Shown here piece by piece: positions 9,371-17,939 of a stretch of DNA of 64,000 bases. Position 1 is the stretch's first letter, and every line of letters begins with the position of its first letter. The stretch comes from Paracoccus alkenifer (GTDB lineage Bacteria > Pseudomonadota > Alphaproteobacteria > Rhodobacterales > Rhodobacteraceae), in assembly GCF_900108405.1 (NCBI RefSeq), contig NZ_FNXG01000004.1, positions 62,001 through 126,000 of the forward strand. Direction: 5' to 3'. The position numbers and the translations under genes were made by a program. The notes beneath the pieces were generated by a model that searched no databases, was not told the origin of the DNA, and saw only the letters and a program-made list of their open reading frames with translations.

Positions 9371-9910
9371 ATGTCGCATATCGAGCAAGCCTTTCTCGCC
9401 GCTCCGGTGGCGCTGCTGCTGACCAGCCACCGCGTGATGGTCGAGTTCAACGACGCCTTCATGGCGATGTTCGGTTATGGCCGCGAGGCGATGCAGGACC
9501 GCTCGGTGCGGATGCTCTACCCCACGATCAGCGATTACGAGGCGATCGGTGCGCGGGCCGAGGCCTGGCTGCGCAGCCACGCCGACCACGAAGACCAGCG
9601 CTTCATGCAGCGCCGCGACGGGGAAATCTTCATGGTTCACGCCCATGGCCGGACCCTGACCCCGCATGATCCCTTTGCGCTGATTTCCTGGGTGTTCGTC
9701 GAATCCGCCGGCGCCCGCAGCCGGGTGGACCGCCTGACGCAGCGCGAGCGCGAGATCGCCAACCACATCGTGAACGGGCGCAGCTGCAAGGAAATCGGGC
9801 AGCTGCTGGGCATTTCCCACCGCACGGTCGAGGCCCACCGCGCCGCCGTCATGCGCAAGGTCAACGCCCGCAACACCGCCGATCTGGTCTCCAAGGTGAC
9901 GCTAAGCTGA
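9371..9910 (+). CDS. PAS-domain LuxR family transcriptional regulator
   Basis: This is a 179-residue regulator. Residues 1-115 form a PAS-like sensor (FNDAFMAMFGYGREAM, then the QRRDGEIFMV strand). Residues 121-179 are a LuxR/GerE helix-turn-helix with LTQREREIANHIVNGRSCKEI and HRTVEAHR. It has no receiver domain and no membrane segment, so it likely senses a soluble ligand. It is divergent from the nine-gene TRAP/CoA cluster and shares its 94-base promoter region, so it is the likely regulator of that cluster. PAS-LuxR proteins of this size are known next to alcohol and acid oxidation genes; the signal here is unknown. Confidence 0.9.
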   Translation: MSHIEQAFLAAPVALLLTSHRVMVEFNDAFMAMFGYGREAMQDRSVRMLYPTISDYEAIGARAEAWLRSHADHEDQRFMQRRDGEIFMVHAHGRTLTPHDPFALISWVFVESAGARSRVDRLTQREREIANHIVNGRSCKEIGQLLGISHRTVEAHRAAVMRKVNARNTADLVSKVTLS

Positions 9911-10019
9911 ACCGGGACGCGGCGTGGGCGTTGGGAAAATTCGTGCCGGGCGCGCGGACAAGGTTTCCGTGCCGCCCGCTCTGCCCCATACTGACCCGGA
10001 CCCGACAAAAGGATTACCC

Positions 10020-10925
10020 ATGCGCAGGATCACCGCAATCACGCTGGCCGTGCTGACCGGGCTGGCCGCCCCCGCAGCGGCGCGCGACATCGTGCTGTCG
10101 TCCAAGATCGACACCGAGGGCGCGCTGCTTGGCAACGTCATCCTGCTGGCGTTGCAGAACGCCGGGCTGCCGGTCGAAAACCGCCTGCAACTGGGGGGCA
10201 CGCCGATCGTGCGCGACGCCATCGCCTCGGGTCAGATCGACCTTTACCCCGAATACACCGGCAACGCCGCGTTTTTCCACAACGAAGCCGACAGCCCGGT
10301 CTGGAAGGACGCGGCGCAATCGCGCGCCCGCGCGGCGGAACTGGACGCGCCGCAGGGCATCATCTGGCTTGAGCCCGCGCCCGCCAACAACACCTGGGCC
10401 ATCGCGCTGCGCCGCGACCTGGCCCTAGCCAAGGGGCTGGCCAGCATGTCCGATTTCGGCCGCTATGTGGCGGGGGGCGGCGCAGTCAAGCTGGCGGCCT
10501 CGACCGAATTCGTGACCTCGCCCGCGGCGCTGCCGGCGTTCCAGTCGGCCTATGGCTTCGCGCTGGCGTCTGAGCAGCTGGTGCAGCTGGCCGGCGGCGA
10601 CACGGCCGCGACCATCGCGGCGGCGGCGCAGCAGACCTCCGGGGTGAATGCGGCCATGGTCTATGGCACCGACGGCGGCATCGAGCCGGCGGGGCTGGTG
10701 GTGATGGAGGACGACAAGTCGGTGCAGCCCTATTACCAGCCCGCGCCGCTGGTCCGCGCCGAGGTGCTGGCGGAATATCCGCAGATCCCCGAGGTGCTGG
10801 ACCCGATCTTTCGGCAGCTCGATCTTGAGACCCTTCAGGAACTCAACGCCCGCATCCAGGTCGGGGGCGAGCCGGCGGGCGCCGTCGCGCAGGACTGGCT
10901 GACCCGGCAAGGGCTGATCGAGTGA
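10020..10925 (+). CDS. osmF: osmoprotectant ABC transporter substrate-binding protein (OsmF/YehZ-like)
   Basis: This is a periplasmic binding protein of the OpuAC/quaternary-amine class, 301 residues. It has a Sec signal that ends at AAPAAA and the family core IVLSSKIDTEGALLGN, followed by GQIDLYPEYTG. The gene order receptor, long permease, ATPase, short permease is exactly that of E. coli yehZYXW. The permease sizes (390 and 243 residues) also match. YehZYXW is a low-affinity glycine betaine system, so high-affinity osmoprotection should not be assumed. The start is ATG 10020, after AAAGGATTACCC. Confidence 0.88.
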   Translation: MRRITAITLAVLTGLAAPAAARDIVLSSKIDTEGALLGNVILLALQNAGLPVENRLQLGGTPIVRDAIASGQIDLYPEYTGNAAFFHNEADSPVWKDAAQSRARAAELDAPQGIIWLEPAPANNTWAIALRRDLALAKGLASMSDFGRYVAGGGAVKLAASTEFVTSPAALPAFQSAYGFALASEQLVQLAGGDTAATIAAAAQQTSGVNAAMVYGTDGGIEPAGLVVMEDDKSVQPYYQPAPLVRAEVLAEYPQIPEVLDPIFRQLDLETLQELNARIQVGGEPAGAVAQDWLTRQGLIE

Positions 10926-10935
10926 CGGCGTTTCG

Positions 10936-12108
10936 GTGAAAGCGGCCCCGCGGATCAGCCGGCAGGGGGCGCTGTTCGCCCTGATCGGGCTGGCGGGGCT
11001 GGCGCTGCCGCTGGTGCAGCTGCGCCCCAACCGCATCGTCCCGGGCGAGCCGCTGTCGCTGCCCGCGGCGCTGGGGTGGCCGGGTTGGGCGCTGGCCTTG
11101 CTGCTGGCCGCCGCGCTGCTGGCGCTGCTGCCCGCCCGGCTGCCCGCACGCGCAGGGCTGGCGCTGGCGTGGCCGGGCGCGCTGCTGTCGGTGCTGGCGC
11201 TCGGCTGGGCGGGGGCGGCGCTGATCGCGCCCGATGCGCCACTGGCGCGGGTGTCGCCCGCCGCGGGGTTCTGGCTGCTGCTGCTGGCGTTCGCGCTGGC
11301 CGCCGCCGATGCGCTGGCACGGCTGGCACCGCCGCTGGCGTGGCGCTGGGGCTTGCTGCTGGGCACGGTGCTAGCGGGGGCGGCGATCCTGTCCTCGGGC
11401 GTGCTGGGCGACATCTCGGTAATGCGGGAATACCAGTCGCGGCACGATGTGTTCTGGCGCGAGGCCGGGCGGCATCTGCTGCTGGCCTTTGGCTCGCTGG
11501 GGCTGGCGCTGGCTTTGGGCCTGCCGCTGGGGGTGCTGGTCCATCAGGCGCCGAGGCTGCGGGGCGCGGTGCTGGGGGCGCTGAACGCGGTGCAGACCGT
11601 GCCCTCGCTGGCGATGTTCGGCATCATGATCCCGCTGTTTGGCTGGATCGCGGCGAATGTGCCGGGCGCGGCGGCGGCGGGTGTCGCGGGCATCGGCGCC
11701 TTTCCGGCGCTGGTGGCGCTGTTTCTGTATTCGCTGCTGCCGGTGGTGTCGAACATGGCGGTGGGGCTGGCCTCGGTCCCCCAGCCGGTGGCCGAGGCCG
11801 CCGCCGGGCTGGGCATGACCCGCGCGCAGCGCCTGTGGCGGGTGGAACTGCCGCTGGCGCTGCCAGTGGTGCTGGCAGCGGTGCGCATCGTGCTGGTGCA
11901 GAACATCGGGCTGACGGTGATCGCCGGGCTGATCGGCGGCGGCGGTTTTGGCGCATTCGTGTTTCAGGGGCTGAACCAGACCGCGATGGATCTGGTGCTG
12001 CTGGGGGCGCTGCCGACCATCGCCTTGGCGCTGGTCGCCGGCGTGGCACTGGGGCTGCTGACCGCGCAGGCCGGCCCCGCGCCGCTGGAAAGGACCGCCC
12101 CCGCATGA
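10936..12108 (+). CDS. yehY: osmoprotectant ABC transporter permease, long form (YehY-like)
   Basis: This is a 390-residue inner-membrane permease that starts at GTG 10936. The N-terminal 130 residues form extra membrane helices that are extremely rich in Leu and Ala. The C-terminal half is a standard binding-protein-dependent permease domain with the coupling loop EAAAGLGMTRAQRLWRVELPLA. The long N-terminus is the feature that separates YehY from YehW. The stop overlaps the ATPase start by four bases (ATGA). Confidence 0.88.
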   Translation: MKAAPRISRQGALFALIGLAGLALPLVQLRPNRIVPGEPLSLPAALGWPGWALALLLAAALLALLPARLPARAGLALAWPGALLSVLALGWAGAALIAPDAPLARVSPAAGFWLLLLAFALAAADALARLAPPLAWRWGLLLGTVLAGAAILSSGVLGDISVMREYQSRHDVFWREAGRHLLLAFGSLGLALALGLPLGVLVHQAPRLRGAVLGALNAVQTVPSLAMFGIMIPLFGWIAANVPGAAAAGVAGIGAFPALVALFLYSLLPVVSNMAVGLASVPQPVAEAAAGLGMTRAQRLWRVELPLALPVVLAAVRIVLVQNIGLTVIAGLIGGGGFGAFVFQGLNQTAMDLVLLGALPTIALALVAGVALGLLTAQAGPAPLERTAPA

Positions 12109-13034
12109 TCGAGATCGAGCATCTGACCCGCCGCTATGGCCCCCGCGCCGTCGTCGACGACGTGTCGCTGACCGTCCAGCAGGGCGAGATCGTGGCGCTG
12201 GTCGGCACCTCGGGGTCGGGCAAGACCACGTTGTTGCGGATGATCAACCGACTGATCGAGCCGAGTTCCGGCCGGGTGCGCATCGGCGGCACCGACACCG
12301 CCACCCTGCCGCCCCACCAGCTGCGGCGGCGGATCGGCTATGCGATTCAGGGGCACGGGCTGTTCCCGCATCGCAGCGTGGCGCAGAACATCGCCACCGT
12401 GCCCCGGCTGCTGGGCTGGGACCGCGCCCGCATCGAGGCGCGGGTGGACGAGCTGCTGGACCTGTTCCAGCTGCCCCCGGCCGAGTTCCGCAATCGCCGC
12501 CCGCAAGAGCTGTCGGGCGGCCAGCAGCAGCGCGTCGGGGTCGCCCGGGCGCTCGCCGCCCGGCCGGAACTGCTGCTGATGGACGAACCCTTTGGCGCGC
12601 TCGACCCGGTGATCCGGGCGCAGGCACAGCAAGACCTGCGCCGCATCCAGCGCGAGCTGGGCACCACGCTGCTGCTTGTCACCCACGACATGACCGAGGC
12701 GATGTTTCTGGCCCATCGCATCGCGGTGATGGACCACGGCAGGCTGCTGCAATGCGCGCCTGCGCGCGAGATCCTGACCCGGCCCGCGTCACCGCTGGTG
12801 CAGGCGCTGGCGGGGGAAACTGCGCGGCCGTTCCACCTGCTGTCGCTGTCGCAGGTCGCAGATCTGGCGCAGCCCGGCCACGCCGAGGGACCGCCGATCA
12901 CGCCCGACACCTCGCTGCGCGACGCGCTGGCGCAATGCCTGTGGAGCGGGCGAGACGCCCTGCCCGTCAAGGGCGGCGGCGTGGTGACGCTGGCGGCGCT
13001 GCGGCGCGCGGCGGCCGGCGCGGTGCCGCGATGA
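12105..13034 (+). CDS. yehX: osmoprotectant ABC transporter ATP-binding protein (YehX-like)
   Basis: This is a 309-residue ATPase with Walker A GTSGSGKTT, signature LSGGQQQRV, Walker B LLLMDEPF and the switch His in THD. A C-terminal extension of about 70 residues could be a remnant of the regulatory CBS region found in OpuA-type ATPases, but I cannot see two full CBS repeats. It is linked by ATGA overlaps to the permease genes on both sides, so the three are translated as a unit. Confidence 0.92.
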   Translation: MIEIEHLTRRYGPRAVVDDVSLTVQQGEIVALVGTSGSGKTTLLRMINRLIEPSSGRVRIGGTDTATLPPHQLRRRIGYAIQGHGLFPHRSVAQNIATVPRLLGWDRARIEARVDELLDLFQLPPAEFRNRRPQELSGGQQQRVGVARALAARPELLLMDEPFGALDPVIRAQAQQDLRRIQRELGTTLLLVTHDMTEAMFLAHRIAVMDHGRLLQCAPAREILTRPASPLVQALAGETARPFHLLSLSQVADLAQPGHAEGPPITPDTSLRDALAQCLWSGRDALPVKGGGVVTLAALRRAAAGAVPR

Positions 13035-13762
13035 CCGGCCGGGTGGCACTGGCCGCGGCGGCGCTGCTGCTGGCGGCGTTCCTGATCTCGCCCGACAGCT
13101 TCGCGCCGCTGCTGGAGCCGCTGACCCGGCGCGGCGCGCCCGCGATCTATACCCAGACCAGCCTGTGGTCGCTGACGGTTTCGCATCTGGCGCTGGTGGC
13201 GGGGGCGGTTGCGGCCTCGGCGGTGATCGCGGTCGGGCTGGGGGTGCTGGTCACCCGCGATTCGGGGCGCGATTTCCTGCCGCTGGCGCGAATGGTGACT
13301 GCGGTCGGGCAGACGCTTCCGCCTGTGGCGGTGCTGGCGCTGGCGGTGCCGGTGCTGGGGTTCGGCGACTGGCCGACACTGCTGGCGCTGTTTCTATACG
13401 GGCTGCTGCCGATCTTTGAAAACACCCTTGCCGGTCTGACCACGCTGCCGCCGCAGGTGGTCGAGGCCGCGCGCGGCATGGGCATGACCCCCGCACAGCG
13501 CCTGTGGCGGGTCGAGCTGCCGCTGGCGCTGCCGGTGATCCTGTCGGGGGTGCGGCTGTCGGCGGTGATCGCGCTGTCCACAGCGGCCATCGGTTCCACC
13601 GTCGCCGCCCATACGCTGGGCGAGGTCATCATCGCCGGGCTGCTGTCGTCGAACACCGCCTTTGTCGTGCAGGGCGGCGCAGTGATCGCGACGCTGGCGC
13701 TGCTGATCGACGCGGGCTTTCGCGCGGCCGAGGCCGCGGCCCGCAGCCGCGCCGGCGGCTAG
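13031..13762 (+). CDS. yehW: osmoprotectant ABC transporter permease, short form (YehW-like)
   Basis: This is a 243-residue permease with the coupling loop VEAARGMGMTPAQRLWRVELPLA, nearly the same as that of the long permease. The pair therefore forms a heterodimer docked on one ATPase. It starts at ATG 13031 inside the ATPase stop. Its stop overlaps by three bases the stop of the convergent glutamate-synthase-like gene, so no terminator separates the two transcripts. Confidence 0.9.
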   Translation: MTGRVALAAAALLLAAFLISPDSFAPLLEPLTRRGAPAIYTQTSLWSLTVSHLALVAGAVAASAVIAVGLGVLVTRDSGRDFLPLARMVTAVGQTLPPVAVLALAVPVLGFGDWPTLLALFLYGLLPIFENTLAGLTTLPPQVVEAARGMGMTPAQRLWRVELPLALPVILSGVRLSAVIALSTAAIGSTVAAHTLGEVIIAGLLSSNTAFVVQGGAVIATLALLIDAGFRAAEAAARSRAGG

Positions 13763-15411
13763 ACCCCCCGTCTGCGGCGCGAGGCGAACGGGCCGAACGG
13801 AATTTCGGGGGGCGCGAAGCTGTCGGGCGTGGCGCGTTCCCAGCGGTCATACCAGTCCTCAAGCCCCGGGATTTCTTCATCCGCCAGCAGGAAACCGCGC
13901 GGCAGATAGGGATAGACCTCGTTGCCGTCCCGGAACCCGGTGCTTTGCCGGAACATGAAGTGATAGGGCATGAAATCGCTGGGGTCCGTCAGCCCCGCCG
14001 CCCCCGCGATCTCGCCCAGCGCGTGCATGGTGTTGCGGTGGAACCGCGCCACCCGGTCGCTTTTGTCGCCCACATCCAGCGCGCGCTGGCGCACGGGGTC
14101 TTGCGTGGCGATGCCGACCGGGCATTTGTTGGTGTGGCACGCCTGCGCCTGAATGCAGCCGATCGCGAACATGAAGCCGCGGCCGGAATTGCACCAGTCC
14201 GCGCCCAGCGCCAGCGCGCGGGCAATGTCATAGGCCGAGATGATCTTGCCCGCCGCGCCCAGATGGATCTCGTGGCGCAGCCCCGCCCCGCGCAGCGCGT
14301 TATGCACAAAGGTCAGCCCTTCGAGCATCGGCATCCCCACGCGGTTGGCGAACTCGACCGGGGCGGCGCCGGTGCCGCCCTCGGCCCCGTCGATCACGAT
14401 GAAATCCGGCAGGATGCCGGTTTTCAGCATCGCCTTGATCATGCTTAGAAATTCGCGCCGATGCCCGATGCACAGCTTGAAGCCGACCGGCTTGCCCTGC
14501 GACAGCTCGCGCAGCTCGCCCACGAACTCCATCAGCCCGACGGGCGTTGAAAACGTGCTGTGCGCGGGCGGAGAGATACAGTCCTCGCCCATCGGGATGC
14601 CGCGCGCCTCGGCGATCTCGGCCGAGATCTTGGACGCGGGCAGCATCCCCCCGTGGCCGGGCTTGGCGCCCTGGCTCAGCTTGATCTCGATCATCTTGAT
14701 CTGCGGATCGGCCGACAGCTGCACAAAGCGTTCGCGCGAGAAGCTGCCGTCCGGGTTGCGGCAGCCGAAATACCCCGAGGCGATCTGAAAGATCAGGTCG
14801 CCGCCGCCCTGCCGGTGATAGCGGCTGATCCCGCCTTCGCCGGTGTCCTGCGCAAATCCTGCCTTTTTCGCACCCCGGTTCAGCGCGAGGATGGCATTGC
14901 CCGACAGCGCGCCGAAGCTCATGGCCGAGATGTTGTAAAGACTGGTGCTATAGGGCTGGCGGCAGGCGCTGCCGCCGATGGTCACGCGGAAATCGGAATC
15001 GGCGTTATGGACGGGCGTGGCCGAATGGGTCAGCCAGGAATAGCCCGAGCCATAGACATTCTCGATGGTGCCAAAGGGGCGCTTGTCCTCGACCCCCTTG
15101 GCGCGCTGATAGACCAGCGCGCGGGCCTGCCGGCTGAAGGGCAATTCGTCCTGATCGCCCTCGAACATGTATTGCCGGATCTCGGGGCGGAAATTTTCCG
15201 CCAGAAAGCGGATATGGCCGATCACCGGATAGTTGCGCAGGATGGCGTGGCGGGTCTGGATCAGGTCGCGGACGCCAAGAACCGCCAGCGGCAGCAGCAG
15301 GGCGACGGCCAGCCACCACCACGGGCTGAACAGCACCGCCCCCACCAGCGCCAGCACCGTGCCCAGCAGGATCAGCGCAAAGATCGTGTAGCGTTCAAAA
15401 TTCCGCATCAT
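13759..15411 (-). CDS. membrane-anchored FMN-binding glutamate synthase family protein
   Basis: This protein of about 550 residues has two hydrophobic N-terminal segments followed by the FMN/Fe-S domain of glutamate synthase. Family marks are GEGGISRYHRQGGGDLIFQI, the flavin barrel segment FIVIDGAEGGTGAAP, and the iron-sulfur cysteines in CIQAQACHTNKCPVGIAT. It lacks the glutaminase domain and so cannot make glutamate from glutamine by itself. Its real reaction is unknown in the family, though an FMN oxidoreductase at the membrane is likely. Start choice is between a GTG at 15432 and paired ATGs at 15411/15408; I chose 15411. Confidence 0.85.
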   Translation of the reverse strand: MMRNFERYTIFALILLGTVLALVGAVLFSPWWWLAVALLLPLAVLGVRDLIQTRHAILRNYPVIGHIRFLAENFRPEIRQYMFEGDQDELPFSRQARALVYQRAKGVEDKRPFGTIENVYGSGYSWLTHSATPVHNADSDFRVTIGGSACRQPYSTSLYNISAMSFGALSGNAILALNRGAKKAGFAQDTGEGGISRYHRQGGGDLIFQIASGYFGCRNPDGSFSRERFVQLSADPQIKMIEIKLSQGAKPGHGGMLPASKISAEIAEARGIPMGEDCISPPAHSTFSTPVGLMEFVGELRELSQGKPVGFKLCIGHRREFLSMIKAMLKTGILPDFIVIDGAEGGTGAAPVEFANRVGMPMLEGLTFVHNALRGAGLRHEIHLGAAGKIISAYDIARALALGADWCNSGRGFMFAIGCIQAQACHTNKCPVGIATQDPVRQRALDVGDKSDRVARFHRNTMHALGEIAGAAGLTDPSDFMPYHFMFRQSTGFRDGNEVYPYLPRGFLLADEEIPGLEDWYDRWERATPDSFAPPEIPFGPFASRRRRGV

Positions 15412-15695
15412 GCCCCGAATCCCCGCCCGCACCGAGATTGGTCCGGCTTGGGCAGGGTTACAAGGCCACCCTCGCGCAGCCGCAGGGCGCTTTGCCTCAA
15501 ATAAGAAATATCATCGCGACCGCGGGATTTTGCCGGGACGGTTTCACCCCCCTTGCAGCAATCCCCGGAATGGCGGCCGCAGCGCCGGGCGGGGGCCGGA
15601 AAACCTGCCGGGACGGGCCGCGGCCCCAGCCGCCCGCCGCTCTGGCCCCAGGGCCGGGGCGGTCCTAGATCGCGGGAAACGGCAAGGAGGCACCG

Positions 15696-16625
15696 ATGAC
15701 CCGCATCATTTTCGCCGCAGCGGCGGTTGTTGTTCTGGGCGGCGCGGCAGGCGTCGCGGGCGCGGGGCCGCTGCTGACCCCTTCGGCGCTGGCCGCGCAG
15801 ACGCAGGAACAGCCGATCATCATCGACATCCGCGACACCGGCTATGAGGACGGCCATGTCCCCGGGGCGATCTGGACCCCCTACGCGACGTTTCGCGGCC
15901 CCTCGGACAACCCCGGCGCCGTGCCCGACGTGGCCAAGCTGGAAGCGGCGTTCGAGCAGTTCGGGCTGGAACAGGACCAGCCCATCGTGATCGTCCCCGA
16001 GGGCCGCAGCGACACCGATTTCGGCGCCGCCGCCCGCGTCTACTGGACGCTGAAATCCACCGGCTTCACCGATCTGGCGATCCTGAACGGCGGCACGCAG
16101 GCGTGGTCGGCCGCGGGTTTCCCGGTCGAGACCACCACCAACAACCTGCTGGCCTCGGATCTGGAACTGAGCTTTTCGGACCGCTGGCTTGCCTCGGCCG
16201 ATGCCGTGGCGGCGACGGTCGCAGGCAGCCGCGACGCGGTGCTGGTCGACAGCCGCCCAGAGGATTTCTTTGCCGGGCGCAGCAAGCATGATCTGGCGGT
16301 CAAGCCCGGCACCCTGCCCGGCGCGGCCAACCTGCCGCATGGGCGGTTCTTTCCCAACGGCGGCCCGGTGATCGCGGCGGATCTGGACGCAGGCCCGCTG
16401 CGGCAGGCGCTGGGGCTGGACGCCGCGCCGGGGCGCGAGGTCGTGGCGTTTTGCAACACCGGCCACTGGGCCGCGACCGAGTGGTTCGCGCTGTCCGAGC
16501 TGGCCGGGATCGAGGACGTCAAGCTTTACCCCGGCTCGATGGTGGAATGGTCGCAGGCGCGGCAGCCGATGCAGAACACCCCCACGCTGCTGGGCAACCT
16601 GACCCGCCAGATCTTCGGAGGCTGA
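15696..16625 (+). CDS. exported two-domain rhodanese-type sulfurtransferase
   Basis: This is a 309-residue protein with a signal peptide (cleavage near AGAGP) and two rhodanese domains. The C-terminal domain holds the active loop AFCNTGHWAA with Cys253, which would carry a persulfide. In the N-terminal domain the equivalent position reads VPEGRSD with no Cys, as in classical thiosulfate sulfurtransferases whose first domain is inactive. It is followed one base later by a YeeE/YedE permease gene, so a link to uptake of thiosulfate or another sulfane sulfur is likely. AAGGAGG precedes ATG 15696. Confidence 0.9.
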   Translation: MTRIIFAAAAVVVLGGAAGVAGAGPLLTPSALAAQTQEQPIIIDIRDTGYEDGHVPGAIWTPYATFRGPSDNPGAVPDVAKLEAAFEQFGLEQDQPIVIVPEGRSDTDFGAAARVYWTLKSTGFTDLAILNGGTQAWSAAGFPVETTTNNLLASDLELSFSDRWLASADAVAATVAGSRDAVLVDSRPEDFFAGRSKHDLAVKPGTLPGAANLPHGRFFPNGGPVIAADLDAGPLRQALGLDAAPGREVVAFCNTGHWAATEWFALSELAGIEDVKLYPGSMVEWSQARQPMQNTPTLLGNLTRQIFGG

Positions 16626-16626
16626 G

Positions 16627-17757
16627 ATGAGCAGCACCGTCGCAATTCCTGCAACCGAGGCGCGGCGCCGGCTGGGCGCCCTGCCGCTGACCCTGCTGCT
16701 GGTGGCCGGGCTGGCCGGAACCGCGCTGTTTGCGGGCGCCCGCTTCGGGCTGGTGCTGGCGCTGGGGCTGGGCTTTGGCCTTGTGCTCGAAGGGCTGCGC
16801 TTTGGCTTTGCCGGGCCGTGGCGCGCGATGATCGAGCGCCGCGATCCCGGCGGCATCCTGGCGCAGCTTTTGTCCATCGCGCTGGTGGCGGCGGTGGCGC
16901 TGCCGCTGCTGGCGACCTATCCGGATGAGTTGATCGGCGCGCAGGGCCGCATCGGCTGGGCGATGATCGGCGGCGCCTTTGTCTTTGGCGCGGCAATGCA
17001 GATCGTGCTGGGCTGCGGCTCGGGGACGCTGGTGAATGCGGGTTCCGGCAACGCCGTGGCGCTGGTGGCGCTGCCGCTGTTCTGCGTGGGCAGCCTGCTG
17101 GGCAGTATCCACCTGAACTGGTGGACGGAATTGGGCGCGCTGCCGCCTATCGTGCTGTCGGGCGGCGCCGGGCTGGGGCTGACGCTGGCGGCGCTGGCGG
17201 CGGTGGCGGTGCTGGTGGTGGCGCTGGCCGCGCCCGGCACGCGGCGCATCCAGCGCCATCACCTGCTGGCGGCGGTGCTGCTGGCGGGTCTGGCCATCGG
17301 CAATCTGGTCGTGGCGGGACAGCCCTGGGGCGTGGTCTATGGGCTGGGGCTGTGGGCGGCCAAGGGCGCGGTGGCGCTGGGGGCGGATTTATCGGGTTCC
17401 GGTTTCTGGGCGGCGCCGATCAATGCCGCGACGCTCAAGGGCAGCATCCTGACCGATTATACCTCGTTGACGAATATCGGGATGATCCTTGGCGCCGCCT
17501 GGATCGCCAGCCACCGCGCCGGGTCGCTGGACCAGCCTGCCCCGCGCCTGCCCTTGCGGGGCTGGGTGGCGGCGGCGCTGTCGGGGCTGGTGCTGGGTTA
17601 TTCCTCGCGGCTTGCATTCGGCTGCAACGTCGGCGCGCTGTATTCCGGCATCGCCACCGGCAGCCTGCACGGCTGGGTGTGGTTCGCGGCGGCCTTTGCC
17701 GGGTCGGCGCTTGGATTGCGGCTGCGGCCCTGGGCCGGGATGGAGGGCAAGCGATGA
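16627..17757 (+). CDS. YeeE/YedE family (TsuA-like) thiosulfate permease
   Basis: This is a 376-residue polytopic membrane protein of the YeeE/YedE family. The paired internal repeats each carry a conserved cysteine segment: VLGCGSGTLVNAGSGN near residue 120 and AFGCNVGALYSGIATG near residue 330. In the structurally studied homologue TsuA such cysteines pass thiosulfate through the membrane. It lies directly after an exported rhodanese gene. Uptake of thiosulfate or a related sulfur species is well supported; selenium transport has been proposed for some relatives. Confidence 0.9.
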   Translation: MSSTVAIPATEARRRLGALPLTLLLVAGLAGTALFAGARFGLVLALGLGFGLVLEGLRFGFAGPWRAMIERRDPGGILAQLLSIALVAAVALPLLATYPDELIGAQGRIGWAMIGGAFVFGAAMQIVLGCGSGTLVNAGSGNAVALVALPLFCVGSLLGSIHLNWWTELGALPPIVLSGGAGLGLTLAALAAVAVLVVALAAPGTRRIQRHHLLAAVLLAGLAIGNLVVAGQPWGVVYGLGLWAAKGAVALGADLSGSGFWAAPINAATLKGSILTDYTSLTNIGMILGAAWIASHRAGSLDQPAPRLPLRGWVAAALSGLVLGYSSRLAFGCNVGALYSGIATGSLHGWVWFAAAFAGSALGLRLRPWAGMEGKR

Positions 17758-17930
17758 CCCGCCGTCACATCATGTTCGCCGCCTGCGCGCTGCTGGCTGC
17801 GATGCTGGCGCTGGACCTGCGCGCCTCGCCCCCCAACCCCTACAACGCGCCCGCGATGCTGGCGCTGGGGTCGGGTGCGGCGCCGGTGGGCGGGTTCTGC
17901 GGCGCGCCGGCGGGGCTGTCGGGGTCGTAA
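17754..17930 (+). CDS. small exported protein of unknown function
   Basis: This is a 58-residue protein whose first 25 residues form a signal peptide or single membrane anchor (MTRRHIMFAACALLAAMLAL). A short Pro/Gly/Ala-rich tail with one Cys follows. Its ATG overlaps the permease stop (ATGA), so it is translated with the sulfur genes. I recognise no family. The conserved coupling argues that it is real, perhaps an accessory of the permease or rhodanese. Confidence 0.6.
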   Translation: MTRRHIMFAACALLAAMLALDLRASPPNPYNAPAMLALGSGAAPVGGFCGAPAGLSGS

Positions 17931-17939
17931 CGCCGGGCC

